From positions 806,001 to 870,000 of the forward strand of contig NZ_AP014936.1 in NCBI RefSeq assembly GCF_002355415.1: DNA of 64,000 bases, read 5' to 3'. Both the position numbers and the translations under genes were made by a program. The notes under the pieces were generated by a model. It saw only the letters and a program-made list of their open reading frames with translations. It did no database searches and was not told the DNA's origin. This stretch comes from Sulfurifustis variabilis. GTDB taxonomy: Bacteria > Pseudomonadota > Gammaproteobacteria > Acidiferrobacterales > Sulfurifustaceae. Of the stretch, positions 50,119-60,000 are shown piece after piece (within the stretch, counting starts at the first letter, position 1; each line of letters starts with the position of its first letter).

Positions 50119-53100
50119 ATGCGCTCATCCGCATGGACGTGCGGGGGAGGGAGCCAGCAGGCTCCGTTGCTGACCAATCTTCGCCGTCGTCATTTTTTTC
50201 TGCGAGCAACGGCACTCGCCGTCGCCTTCGCTTTCCTCAATCTCTATCTCCAGCCTCTCGCGCTTGCCGCGAATCTTCCGGACTCACCCGAGACGCAAAC
50301 GCCTCGCGAGCCGACCAACGAAGAGAAGCTGAGCAAGAACCTCGAGACGATTGAGGCTCGCCTGGGCACGCTTGAGGCGAAGCTCGCCCGGGGCGAGGAT
50401 GCGAGCGCCGAAAAGCAGGCCTTGCAGGCAGCGCGCCAGGAGCTCGACGCGCTCGACACGCAGGCGCTCGCGGACTTCGCCGCCATAGAGGCGCGCCTGA
50501 AAGAGAAAAATCTCCCCGAGGTGATCCTGAACCGCCACTACGAAGCGGTGAACCAGTACAAGCAGGAAATGGCCGTGCTCAAGGCCAACCTCGACGAGCT
50601 CGACGCCGAGCCGACCGACGAGGGAAAGAAGCCCAAGGCACAGAAGGCCAGGGAGCATCTGAAGGCCAAGCAGAAGAAGAGGGGTCCAAAGACCAGGTTC
50701 GACCCGAACGACATGCCCAACAAGAGTCTCGAGGCCGACCCGAACAACAAGCCCAAGCTGACACCCGAGGAATTCACTCGTGCCGGGCTGCACAGCAACC
50801 CTTACGTCAAACTCGCCGCCCACGGCACTTACACTTTTGATCGACTCGCCGGTGCGAGTGACCCGGCCTACCTCACTGCGACGACAGAAGTTGTGCTTTC
50901 ACCGGCCATCCTGGCCAAGGCGGAGGAGCTGCAGCACAACCCCGTCGCGATCTACAACTGGGTGCGCAATAACGTCGAGTGGGTACCGAGTTGGGGCGCA
51001 ACACAAGATGCGGAGGTGACACTGGGTAGCCGCCGAGGGAATAGCTTGGACATCGCATCTCTTACGATCGCACTCCTTCGCGCGTCCGGCATCCCCGCCA
51101 GGTATGTGCACGGGACCATCGAAGTACCTGAAGACAATTTCAGGAGTTGGGCCGGTGGATTCAGCAATGTGACGGCGGCCGCAAACTTTGCATCCAGCGG
51201 TGGCATTCCCATAACCGGCATAACGACCGGGGGTCGGATCACTAAAGTGCAAATGGAGCACATCTGGGTCGAGGCAGCCATGGACTTCCGGCCGTCACGT
51301 GGTGCGGTCAACAGATCGGCTGATACCTGGGTCCCCTTGGATCCGAGCTACAAGGCCACGACGTTATCCGATGGTTTGGATGTCGCTGCGATTGCCGAAA
51401 TAGAACCAGCCGACATGTTCGAGTCGTTTCTGGCTAGTGGAACTACGAACGAAGAAGAAGCATGGGTCTCACAACTGAATCCGGCATCTTTGTCCGATAC
51501 TCAGGAGCAGGCAGACCAGGCTCTCGGTAGTTATTTGACGACTCTGCCGACAGCCACCGTGGGTACGGTGATGGGGGTGCGCGAGATCACAACGGATGTA
51601 AGAACGGTTCTGACCCAGTCACTTCCTTATGCCCTTAGGGTGATCGGTGCCCGGTACGGTTCGTTGCCAGAAACGCTGCAAAACCAGATGACGCTGGCAC
51701 TAGGGGTGGACATCTTGGGGGATCTAGTTGATTCCGTTACTTTCCCTTGGGCACGGGTAAACAACCACAAGGTAACTTTCTATTTTCGCCCTGCGACAAC
51801 CGCCGATGAGGAAACGCTGTTGTCGCTGATACCCGAGGATGCCACGGAGTTAAGCGATCTTCCCGCCTCCATTCCTTCGTATCTAGTTTATGTAGAGCCG
51901 ATATTGGCGGTTGACGGTCAGACGGTAGTGCAGGGTACCGCTATCCGGCTCGGGGAAGAGGTGCCGCTTGTCTACAGCACGACGCATCGCGGCACAAACG
52001 GTTCCATGGTTCGTCAGTACTCTGTTATCGCTGGATCCTATCTCAACATCACGATCACTGGTGGAAGCATTTCGCGGCTCAAAGTGGAAAATGTTGAGCA
52101 AAAGCTGGCGGAGGCGCGCTCGATCCTAAGCTCAGGAGACTCGGACGGCTTCGCGCTCTTATCCGGCGACAATCTTCTGGGAGACCTTTTCTTTGCCGCC
52201 GGCCTAAGTTATTGGGCGCAGTATCTCACTCAGTCCCATCTCGTTAGTGTTGCCGAGCGAGCCCGCCACGGGCTTCCAATGGGATTTGGATCGATAGGCT
52301 ACGAACCACACGTCCGCACATTTTTCGGTTTTCCGCGCGCAATAGAACGGGGGACCATGTCCGTAAACGTTTACCTGGCTTGGATCATTCAACATGCCGA
52401 TGGCGATAACTCCAAGAGATTGAGTCTTGGGTTACAGACGGGGCTATTGTCGTCAGCCCTCGAGCATGTAGTTCCGGAGACGGCGCTTTCGACGCCGGAG
52501 CGAGTGGTGCAAGGAATATCAGCTGCCAAGGCGTTAGCCATAGCGCAGGCCCAAGGGCAGCGTATCTATTACCTCACCCCGCAAAACCAGGCTTCCACGC
52601 TGCCGAATCTCGCACTGGATGCGTACTCGATGAGCGACATTCAATCAGCATTGGCGGCCGGGAAAGAAGTGCTTGCGCACACCAATCAGATTTCGATTAA
52701 CGGATGGGGGGGAGCCGGATATGTTCTCTTTGACCCCGTCAGCGGCGGAGGTACCTACAGGATCACTGGTGGGCTGAATGGCGGCGATTTGCCATGGGGC
52801 GACTGGGCATGGGACCTGGCCGGCGCCTCAATGGATATTTACAAGCTGTTTGAAAGGCTACGAAGGACACCGCCCAGGCTTGAGTTGACGGCTGCCGTGA
52901 TACAAGCAACGGACAAACTGATCGACGGCCTTGTTAAAGGAACGGTTCGCGTTGCAAAAGTTCAGGCAATTGAACATGGAAACCTGACGAGATCATGTCT
53001 CACTGAGACCCAGGCAGCGTCGCTCAAAAGCGCTCTATCAGCGATCCATAGTTTGTCTTGGGTCAATCGCATCCCCGGTATATCTGCGCCCGGTGCGGGC

Positions 53101-53208
53101 TACGCAACGAGGCTGGGCCAGTATATCGCGTACATGTATGTGCTTTTCACAATGATTCATTTCATGAACTTGAACGATGCGCTGGAAGAGTGCCCACAAA
53201 CGCCGTAG
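50119..53208 (+). CDS. Large secreted transglutaminase-like protein with replaced catalytic cysteine
   Basis: A 1029-residue protein. A hydrophobic export segment lies at about 29-50 (RATALAVAFAFLNLYLQPLALA). A coiled-coil region follows at about 65-200 (KNLETIEARLGTLEAKLARG). The transglutaminase-like core is at about 270-420: NPVAIYNWVRNNVEW, RRGNSLDIASLTIALLRASG, IPARYVHGTIEV, MEHIWVEAAMDF and WVPLDPSYK. The His and Asp of the triad are kept, but the position usually held by Cys is Ser (RGNSLD). The next 600 residues match nothing I recognise; a hydrophobic helix lies near the end (YIAYMYVLFTMIHFM). From about 50850 on, codon use becomes much less GC-rich than in the first 700 bases. A small membrane protein gene begins 3 bases after the stop. 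It may be a secreted effector or part of an export/processing system; neither is shown. Confidence 0.7.
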   Translation: MRSSAWTCGGGSQQAPLLTNLRRRHFFLRATALAVAFAFLNLYLQPLALAANLPDSPETQTPREPTNEEKLSKNLETIEARLGTLEAKLARGEDASAEKQALQAARQELDALDTQALADFAAIEARLKEKNLPEVILNRHYEAVNQYKQEMAVLKANLDELDAEPTDEGKKPKAQKAREHLKAKQKKRGPKTRFDPNDMPNKSLEADPNNKPKLTPEEFTRAGLHSNPYVKLAAHGTYTFDRLAGASDPAYLTATTEVVLSPAILAKAEELQHNPVAIYNWVRNNVEWVPSWGATQDAEVTLGSRRGNSLDIASLTIALLRASGIPARYVHGTIEVPEDNFRSWAGGFSNVTAAANFASSGGIPITGITTGGRITKVQMEHIWVEAAMDFRPSRGAVNRSADTWVPLDPSYKATTLSDGLDVAAIAEIEPADMFESFLASGTTNEEEAWVSQLNPASLSDTQEQADQALGSYLTTLPTATVGTVMGVREITTDVRTVLTQSLPYALRVIGARYGSLPETLQNQMTLALGVDILGDLVDSVTFPWARVNNHKVTFYFRPATTADEETLLSLIPEDATELSDLPASIPSYLVYVEPILAVDGQTVVQGTAIRLGEEVPLVYSTTHRGTNGSMVRQYSVIAGSYLNITITGGSISRLKVENVEQKLAEARSILSSGDSDGFALLSGDNLLGDLFFAAGLSYWAQYLTQSHLVSVAERARHGLPMGFGSIGYEPHVRTFFGFPRAIERGTMSVNVYLAWIIQHADGDNSKRLSLGLQTGLLSSALEHVVPETALSTPERVVQGISAAKALAIAQAQGQRIYYLTPQNQASTLPNLALDAYSMSDIQSALAAGKEVLAHTNQISINGWGGAGYVLFDPVSGGGTYRITGGLNGGDLPWGDWAWDLAGASMDIYKLFERLRRTPPRLELTAAVIQATDKLIDGLVKGTVRVAKVQAIEHGNLTRSCLTETQAASLKSALSAIHSLSWVNRIPGISAPGAGYATRLGQYIAYMYVLFTMIHFMNLNDALEECPQTP

Positions 53209-53211
53209 CCG

Positions 53212-53724
53212 ATGTCGACGCAGCTAGAAGCCATGACTCCGTTCGCGCTAGCGAAAATGTTGCTGGTCGTGATCGCAACGTCGTGGATTTTCCATGCGAT
53301 CGGAGGTGTGATCGCTCCGGCGAACAGCGAAGGCTTCGCTTGGGTCGGGGCTGCAGTCGCGAGCCTGGCAATAGTGCTTTTCGTCGTTCTTACAAGAGCA
53401 AGTGAACGCGTCTTTATCTTCATCGGCGCGATGCTTACCACCTCGATTGTGGTCGGAGCTGGAGTCTATGCGGCTACTTATCCGTGGTTATGGGTGGGGC
53501 TGGTCAGTGCCAACGTGCCGGTGTGTCTCCACATAGCTCATCGACTTTTTGATGATCGAGATGATTTTCTGTTTAGTTTGAGCAGCGCGTTCAAAGGTGA
53601 AGGTATTCCACAAACACACGAAGAAGGAATGGCGGGTCTCAAGGGTCTGCTCTTTCTAATCGCGTGCGCGATGGGTATCGCTGCAGAATACCAATTGGTC
53701 GTGTTTCTTTTCCTGAACCCGTAG
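53212..53724 (+). CDS. Small four-helix membrane protein, coupled to the transglutaminase-like gene
   Basis: A 170-residue protein with four hydrophobic segments (ALAKMLLVVIATSWIFHAIGG; GAAVASLAIVLFVVLT; MLTTSIVVGAGVYAATYPWLW; GLLFLIACAMGIAAEYQLVVFLF). No family is recognised. It starts 3 bases after the upstream stop and shares its low GC content, so the two were probably acquired together. In polymorphic toxin loci a small membrane protein in this place is often the immunity protein; here that is only a hypothesis. The ribosome site overlaps the end of the previous gene. Confidence 0.6.
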   Translation: MSTQLEAMTPFALAKMLLVVIATSWIFHAIGGVIAPANSEGFAWVGAAVASLAIVLFVVLTRASERVFIFIGAMLTTSIVVGAGVYAATYPWLWVGLVSANVPVCLHIAHRLFDDRDDFLFSLSSAFKGEGIPQTHEEGMAGLKGLLFLIACAMGIAAEYQLVVFLFLNP

Positions 53725-53769
53725 ATCCTTGGAGCTGTGCAAGAACGAAGAGAAAAAAGGGGCGGATTC

Positions 53770-53838
53770 ATGGCTAGGATATTCGTCCTTCTGTACGGCG
53801 CCGTTACGGCTACTGCTATGGTGCAGAGCTTTTTATAG
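53770..53838 (+). pseudogene. Possible 5' remnant of an MddA/NnrU-type membrane methyltransferase gene
   Basis: A 22-codon frame starts at an ATG with GGGG/GCGGA before it. Its first 13 residues (MARIFVLLYGAVT) resemble the N-terminus of isoprenylcysteine-methyltransferase-like proteins such as MddA, which usually continue with a hydrophobic FLYAIGF block. Here the frame changes character and stops at once. It could be a decayed stub left by recombination, or a chance mini-ORF. Confidence 0.25.
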
Positions 53839-54011
53839 CTAAAAAAATGGAAACCGACGCTTTGTTCCTATCGTTGCCAAAGCAAACGCAAGTAAACGGG
53901 GACCGCCAGCACACGGGGACAGATTCTTTTTTAGAACGATAAGAACGATCTAGATAGCCGGGCAAAAAAGGGCCTGGTCGACGGAAATAAGAATAACGGG
54001 GAGCAGGGCGA
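53839..54011. other. AT-rich spacer with a GGGGAC-type repeat remnant
   Basis: This is the least GC-rich spacer in the window. At 53898-53929 the sequence has GGGGACCG and, 17 bases later, GGGGACAGATTC, a motif type often seen in REP-like elements of proteobacteria, followed by a T-run. Only fragments are present, with no clear paired element. Confidence 0.35.
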
Positions 54012-57000
54012 ATGGGCTCGCGACAGGGGAGACGGGGAGGATTGGTGAGAAGGCTCGGTGTGGCTGCGCTTGCGGCGTGGCTTGTCGTGCCGTCCCCGGC
54101 TCTCGCTGGTGTACCCGAAGCCATCGGCTGGCTCGCGACACAGCAGAATGCGGACGGCAGTTTCGGCGGAACGCCGGGTTCGCTCGCAACCCCGGTCCAG
54201 TCCACTGCCGAGGTTCTGCGCGCGTACCAAACCGTCGGTCAGCAGAGCCAGCCGCCGTACGCACCCGCGCTCGCCTACCTTAATGGTGACACCGAAGAAA
54301 ACACGGAGTTCCTCGCCCGTAAGATCGTGCTGAATGCCGCGGCGGGCGGCGACGTCTCGGCGCTCGTCACTGCACTGCTTGCGCATCAGAACGCCGACGG
54401 CGGCTTTGGCGATCGGGCGGGGCATGACAGCACGGTATTCGACACCGGGTATGCGCTCGAAGCGCTGGCGGCTGCCAACTACACCTCGGGAACCTTTGTC
54501 GGTTATGCCGTCGGCTATCTGCTGAACAGGCAGTCCGCCGCCGGCGGTTGGGCGGACGGCGGGAACGCCGCCTCGGTGTTCACGACCGCCCAGGCGATGC
54601 GCGCGCTCTGGCCGTATCGCAACGCGTTTCTCGGTGTCTCCGCCTCCCTGACGGCGGCACAGAACTTCCTTCTGGCGCAGCGCGGCACGGATGGCGCCTG
54701 GAGCGAGCCGTTCGAGACGGCGCTCGCCCTGCGCGCGATCGTGCCGAACGCCACAGATCTCGCGCTCGTCGAAACGAGCGTAGCCGGTCTCGAAGCGGCG
54801 CAGCTCGCCAACGGCTCCTGGGTCGACGATGCGTACACAACCGCGCTCGCGTTGCAGGCGATTCAGGCTTACCAGGCGCGTAAGGGCGGCGCAGGCCCGA
54901 CGCTCACGGGTGCGATCAGCGGCTACGTTGTTCGCGCCGGCTCGACCGAACCGATTGCCGCCGCGCAGGTCGCGCTCGCCGAGCGCCTCGGCGTATCGGT
55001 TCTTACCAATGGCGACGGCTACTTCCTGATCCCGAACGTGCCGGCCGGCGATTACACCGTCACGGCCGGAAAGAGCGGCTACACGACGGCAAGCCGTGCG
55101 GTCACGGCCGCGGCCGGGCAGGTGACGCTCGCGGGCGCTCTCGTGCTCGATCTCGCCACGCAGTCGGGGCTCGCCGCAGGCCGTATCTTCGATGCGCAGG
55201 ACCTCACGGCGCTCGCGGGCGCCGCGGTGACGCTGACCGGCGGGGCGACGTACACGGCGGTGAGCGGCACCGACGGGAGCTTCAGCTTCGGCCCGCTCGC
55301 GCCCGGCGACTATGGCGTGTCGATCGCCAGGAGCGGCTACGACACCGTCACGGGCAGCGCGACCATCGTCGGCGGGCAGACGCTCACTATCAACCAGGGC
55401 CTGGTCAGGGCGGGCGGCTTCCAGGACGCCGAGCCGGCCACGATCACGGGAGCGGTCGCGAGCGCGACGACCGGCCTGCCGATCGCCGGCGCGGTATTCG
55501 ACCTCGGCGGCGGTCTCACCGCCACCAGCGGGGCGGACGGGCAGTTCGCGATCGCCTCGGTGCCGCGCGGTAACTACACCGCCACGCTCTCTGCGGGCGG
55601 CTTCGTCGCGCAGACTTATATAGTGAGCTTCCCCGCCGGCAGTCTCGGCAACCTCGGGACGCTCTCTCTTTACCCGGCGAGCGCAGCCAGCGCCCCGACC
55701 ACACTCGCCCTGAACGGCACCGTGGTCGACGGCGTGAGCGGCGCGCCCATTGCGGGCGCGACGGTGACGCTCACCGATACCGGTGCGACGGCGACGAGCG
55801 GTATCGACGGTCGCTTCCTGCTCGATGGCATCACTCTCACGAGCTTCAGCCTCACGGCGTCGGCGACCGGCTACCAGACGCGCACGGCGATGATCCAGGT
55901 GAGCGCGTTCGGCGAGGCGCAGGTGAGCCTCGCGCTCTCGCCGCCGGGAAGCGGCGCCACGGCGACGAACCTGCAGGGCGTGGTCCGCGATGCAACCAGC
56001 AGCGCACCCGTTGCGGGCGCGCGCGTGAGCATCGAGGGCACCACGCTCACGACCGTCAGCGATGCCACCGGCAACTACACGCTGAGCGGCATCGAGCCGC
56101 TGAGCTTCACGGTGTCGGTCGCGGCGGTCGGTTACGCGCAGGCACAAGGGAACATCACCCTCGCGAGCCACGGCAATTACACCCTGGATCCGCTCCTCCA
56201 TCCGCTGGCGGCCACGAGCTTCCAGGTGCTGTCGGTGAGCGCCAACCCGGCGAGCGCCGGCGCCAACGAGACGCTGCTATTCACCGCCGAGATAGCGAGC
56301 CTCCTGAGCGCACCCAAGGCGGCGCTGGTGACGGGCGAAGTGCTCGACGCCACGGGTACGTCGGTCGCGAACCTCACGCCGTACGCCGAAGGCACGACGA
56401 CGCCCGCGAGCGAGTTCAGTTTCGCCGCCGGGGAGACGAAGACGCTGACCCTGCCCTGGCCCACCGCGCAGCTCGCACCCAGCACGTACACCGTACTGGT
56501 TCGGGTCGTCGAGCCCGGCACGATCTACGCCTCGCGCCCGCGCGGCGAGATCCTGGCGGAAGGCGGCGGCTACGGCGCCATCGTGGGATCGAGCCGCATC
56601 GCCGGTGCGATGGCCATCGATCCGCCGCTCGCGCAGGCCGGGACAACGACCCCGGTCAGCTTCACGGCCCTGGTGCAGAACGGGGGTAACCTGCCGCTCG
56701 CGGAAGGCAGTTACGAGCTGACGGTGACGCAGCCGGATACCGGTACGCTGGTGCACAGTGCGGTGACCACGGCCGGCGGCATCGAGGTCGGGCAGCACGC
56801 GACGGTCGCCTTCGGCGGCTGGGTGCCGACCGCGACCGGCGACCTCGACGTGCGCGTGCGCTCACTCGCGGCCGGCGTGGCGGGCGAGATTGCCGGGAGT
56901 CTTTATGTCGGCGACCGGGCGAGCGGATCGTTCACCGTCGATCGAAACATCGTGCGCGAAGGCACCTCGACGGTTCGTGGCCGGGTCGCCATGCAGGGCG

Positions 57001-60000
57001 TGGACGTCCGCACCGGAACGAGCACCGACCCGCTCTTCGCGCTCGTGAAGGAGGCGGTGCGCAGGGGCGGTCTCTATACCGCGCCGGGCGGGACCAACTG
57101 GCACCGGACCAACCGTTGCCTCGGCTGCCATATCCAGACGCAGAGCGTATACGGGCTTGCCAGCTCGCTCGACAAGGCGGACGTCGACAGGCAGGCGGCA
57201 CTCTTCCTCTACAACGCGATTGCCGGGAGCCAGCAGTCCGACGGCGGTCTGCGCATCTCGCACCCGCAGCACACCAAGACGCAGACAACGCTCGGCCTCT
57301 GGTCGCTCAGCGCCTGGCCGGACAAGCTCGGCTCGTTCCGCGCCAAGTATCATGCGGCGCGGCATCTGCACGATCGCCGCCTCAACAGCGGAAGCGTCAC
57401 GTTCTGGCGCAACGACCATGCGAGCGCCGGCTGGTGGGTGTCGGACGTCTCGCATACGGCCTTGACCGTTACCGGCATGGCTGACCTCGTGCGCAGCGCG
57501 GACACCATCGATCTCTCACAGGTACGGCAGGACACGCTGAGTGAATCGCTGACCCTGGGCGGCGGCACGGAGCCGCGCGACCTCGCGCTCGGCGCCGACG
57601 GGGCCCTTTATGTCCTGAAAGCGAACGGCCAGATCAATCGCATCGATTTCGCGAGCGGGCAGACGACGACGGTGGTGACCGGCCTTCCCAACCCGAGCTT
57701 CGGCCTGGCGATCGCGCCCGATCAGAGCTTCCTGGTCAGCACCGAGACGGCCACGGGGCAGATCATCCGCGTCGCGCCCGACGGTTCTCGCAGCACGATC
57801 TACAGTCAAAGCGGGGTATTGCGGGACATCGAGTTCGGTGCCGACGGTTTCTTGTACGTCGCCGATTACCCGCGCAATCGCATCCTGCGGCTCACGTCGG
57901 CCGGGCAGGTCGTGAGTACGATCACCAGTGGGTTGTTCAACCGGCCGTCGGGGCTGCTCGCTCGCGCCGACGGCAGCGTCCTCGTCGCGAACCGCGATGC
58001 GTTCAATATCCTGCGGATCGCGAGTGACGGAACCGTCTCCATTCATACCGACGGTTTCTCTTTCCCGCCTTTATGGTTGGCCGATGCCCCTGACGGCAAC
58101 ATGTATGTATCCACTGCCGATTACAGCAACAGCGGCCAGTCCACGCCCGTCGGTCTCTCCCGTGTCGATCAATCGGGCATCGTGGAACGGGTCGCCGTCG
58201 GGGCCCTCTATCGACCGCTGCTGACGATCGACCAGACCGTCTGGGTAGCGAACGGCACGACGAACCGCCTGAATCAGATCGTTCCGGGTGTGCAACCGAC
58301 CGATCTGCTGCCTGCCTTCCGCACGGACATCGACCGTGCCGCCAGGTACTTCCTCGGCAACCACCGGGACAACTCGGGCGACAACGCCGTCCAGGCGATG
58401 CGCCTCGCCGGCATGGCCGAGGCGCGCTCGGTCACCGCCGACGCCACGTTGCGCGCAGACCTCGATACCGCGATCGCGTTCGCCGCCAACCTCCTGCGCT
58501 CGCGCCAGCGCGCCGACGGCGGCTGGGGGCGTTCCATCAATCAGGCGAGCGACCCGCTGATCACGGCCATGGTCGGCATCGCGATCGACTACACCGATCC
58601 GTCACCCGACGATCCCGCCGTGCGCCGGACCATACAGTATCTGCTCAACACGCAGGCCGGCGACGGATCCTGGAACAACGCCAACAACGGCCTGACCACG
58701 CGCCTCGCGTCCACCAGCTTCGTCATGGCCTACCTGCCGAAGGCGCTCGAGCGCCTCGGCGGCATCGACGTCGACCTGCACGTGAAGCTGCCGGCGAACG
58801 TGCAGCTCGCCAATCCCTCGATCGCGCCGACCACGGTGATCCCCGGCGTGGATGTGGAGTACATCTGGACGCTGCTCGGCGTGACGAGCGCCGGGCGCAA
58901 TGTCGAGTTCGATCTGACGCTGCTCGACATGCAGCTGAACGAAACCCGACCCGTCGCCACGGCGGCCTATCTCGAGTTCGACAACTCGTTCACGGCGGAA
59001 AAGCTGCAGATCGCGCTGGAGGTCCCGACGGTGCGGGCGGCGGCCGACATGGCGCTCGCCGTGTCGACCGACCGCCAGAACTACCAGCCGAACGAGTCGG
59101 TCTCGATCGGCGCCGTGGTGTCCAATACCGGACCGACGATCGCCTCCGGCGACGTGCGCCTGTCCATACGCGCCCCGGGGAGCGAGGTCGATTTGGCGCT
59201 GCTTCCGTCGATTCCGGTCAGCGATCTCGCTGCCGGCGCGCAGGTCGCGTATCCCGGCGAGTGGAACACGGGCAGCACGCTCGCCGGTGCCTACGAGGTC
59301 TACGGACGGCTCTACGACACCCAGGGACGCTTCCTGTCCGAGAGCCGCGCGCCGTTCAACATCGGCGCGCCCGCGGTGACGGTCGCGACGGGCGTCGCCA
59401 CCGACAAGCCGTCTTACGACGCGTGGGACACCGTGCAGATCGAGGGCCGCGTGCAGAATGTGGCGCCCAACGCCGTGCTCGCGCCCTCGCGCGTCGAAAT
59501 CACCGTTCGCTCGCCCGCCGGGCAGGTGCTTTATTTCGATACGCGCGATTTGGGCGAGCTCATGCCCGGCGCGCTGCGCGACCTGCCGTTCCCGATGACG
59601 CTCGCCGACGCACAGAGCGGCACCTATCCGGTCGAGCTCAAGCTCAAGGACCTGTTCACGCGCACGCTGTTGAGCACCAGCACCACCTCGTTCCAGGTGG
59701 TGCGGCGCGAGCTCCAGGCGATCAGCGGGACGGTCAGCGTGCAGACGCCGTCCGTGTACCTCGGCGATGCCAACGCCTGCACCGAGACCGCCAAGAACGT
59801 CTCCGCGACGGACCTCGCGAACGTCAAGCTGATCCATCAGCTGATCGACATGGGCAGCGGCGCGCTCGTGGACGAAGCCACCGAAACGGTGAACCTCCCG
59901 GCCGGCGGGCTGGTGTACAGCTACTTCCGCAACATCGACTCGAACGCGCTCGGTCTCGGCGGCTACAGCTGCGTGATCAAGGCCGAGCTGAACGGGGAGG

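Noticed and set aside
53931-56201. 756-codon minus-strand frame opposite the giant gene
   Set aside because: It is an Arg/Ala-rich antisense shadow of the regular beta-sandwich repeats, with no recognisable domain.
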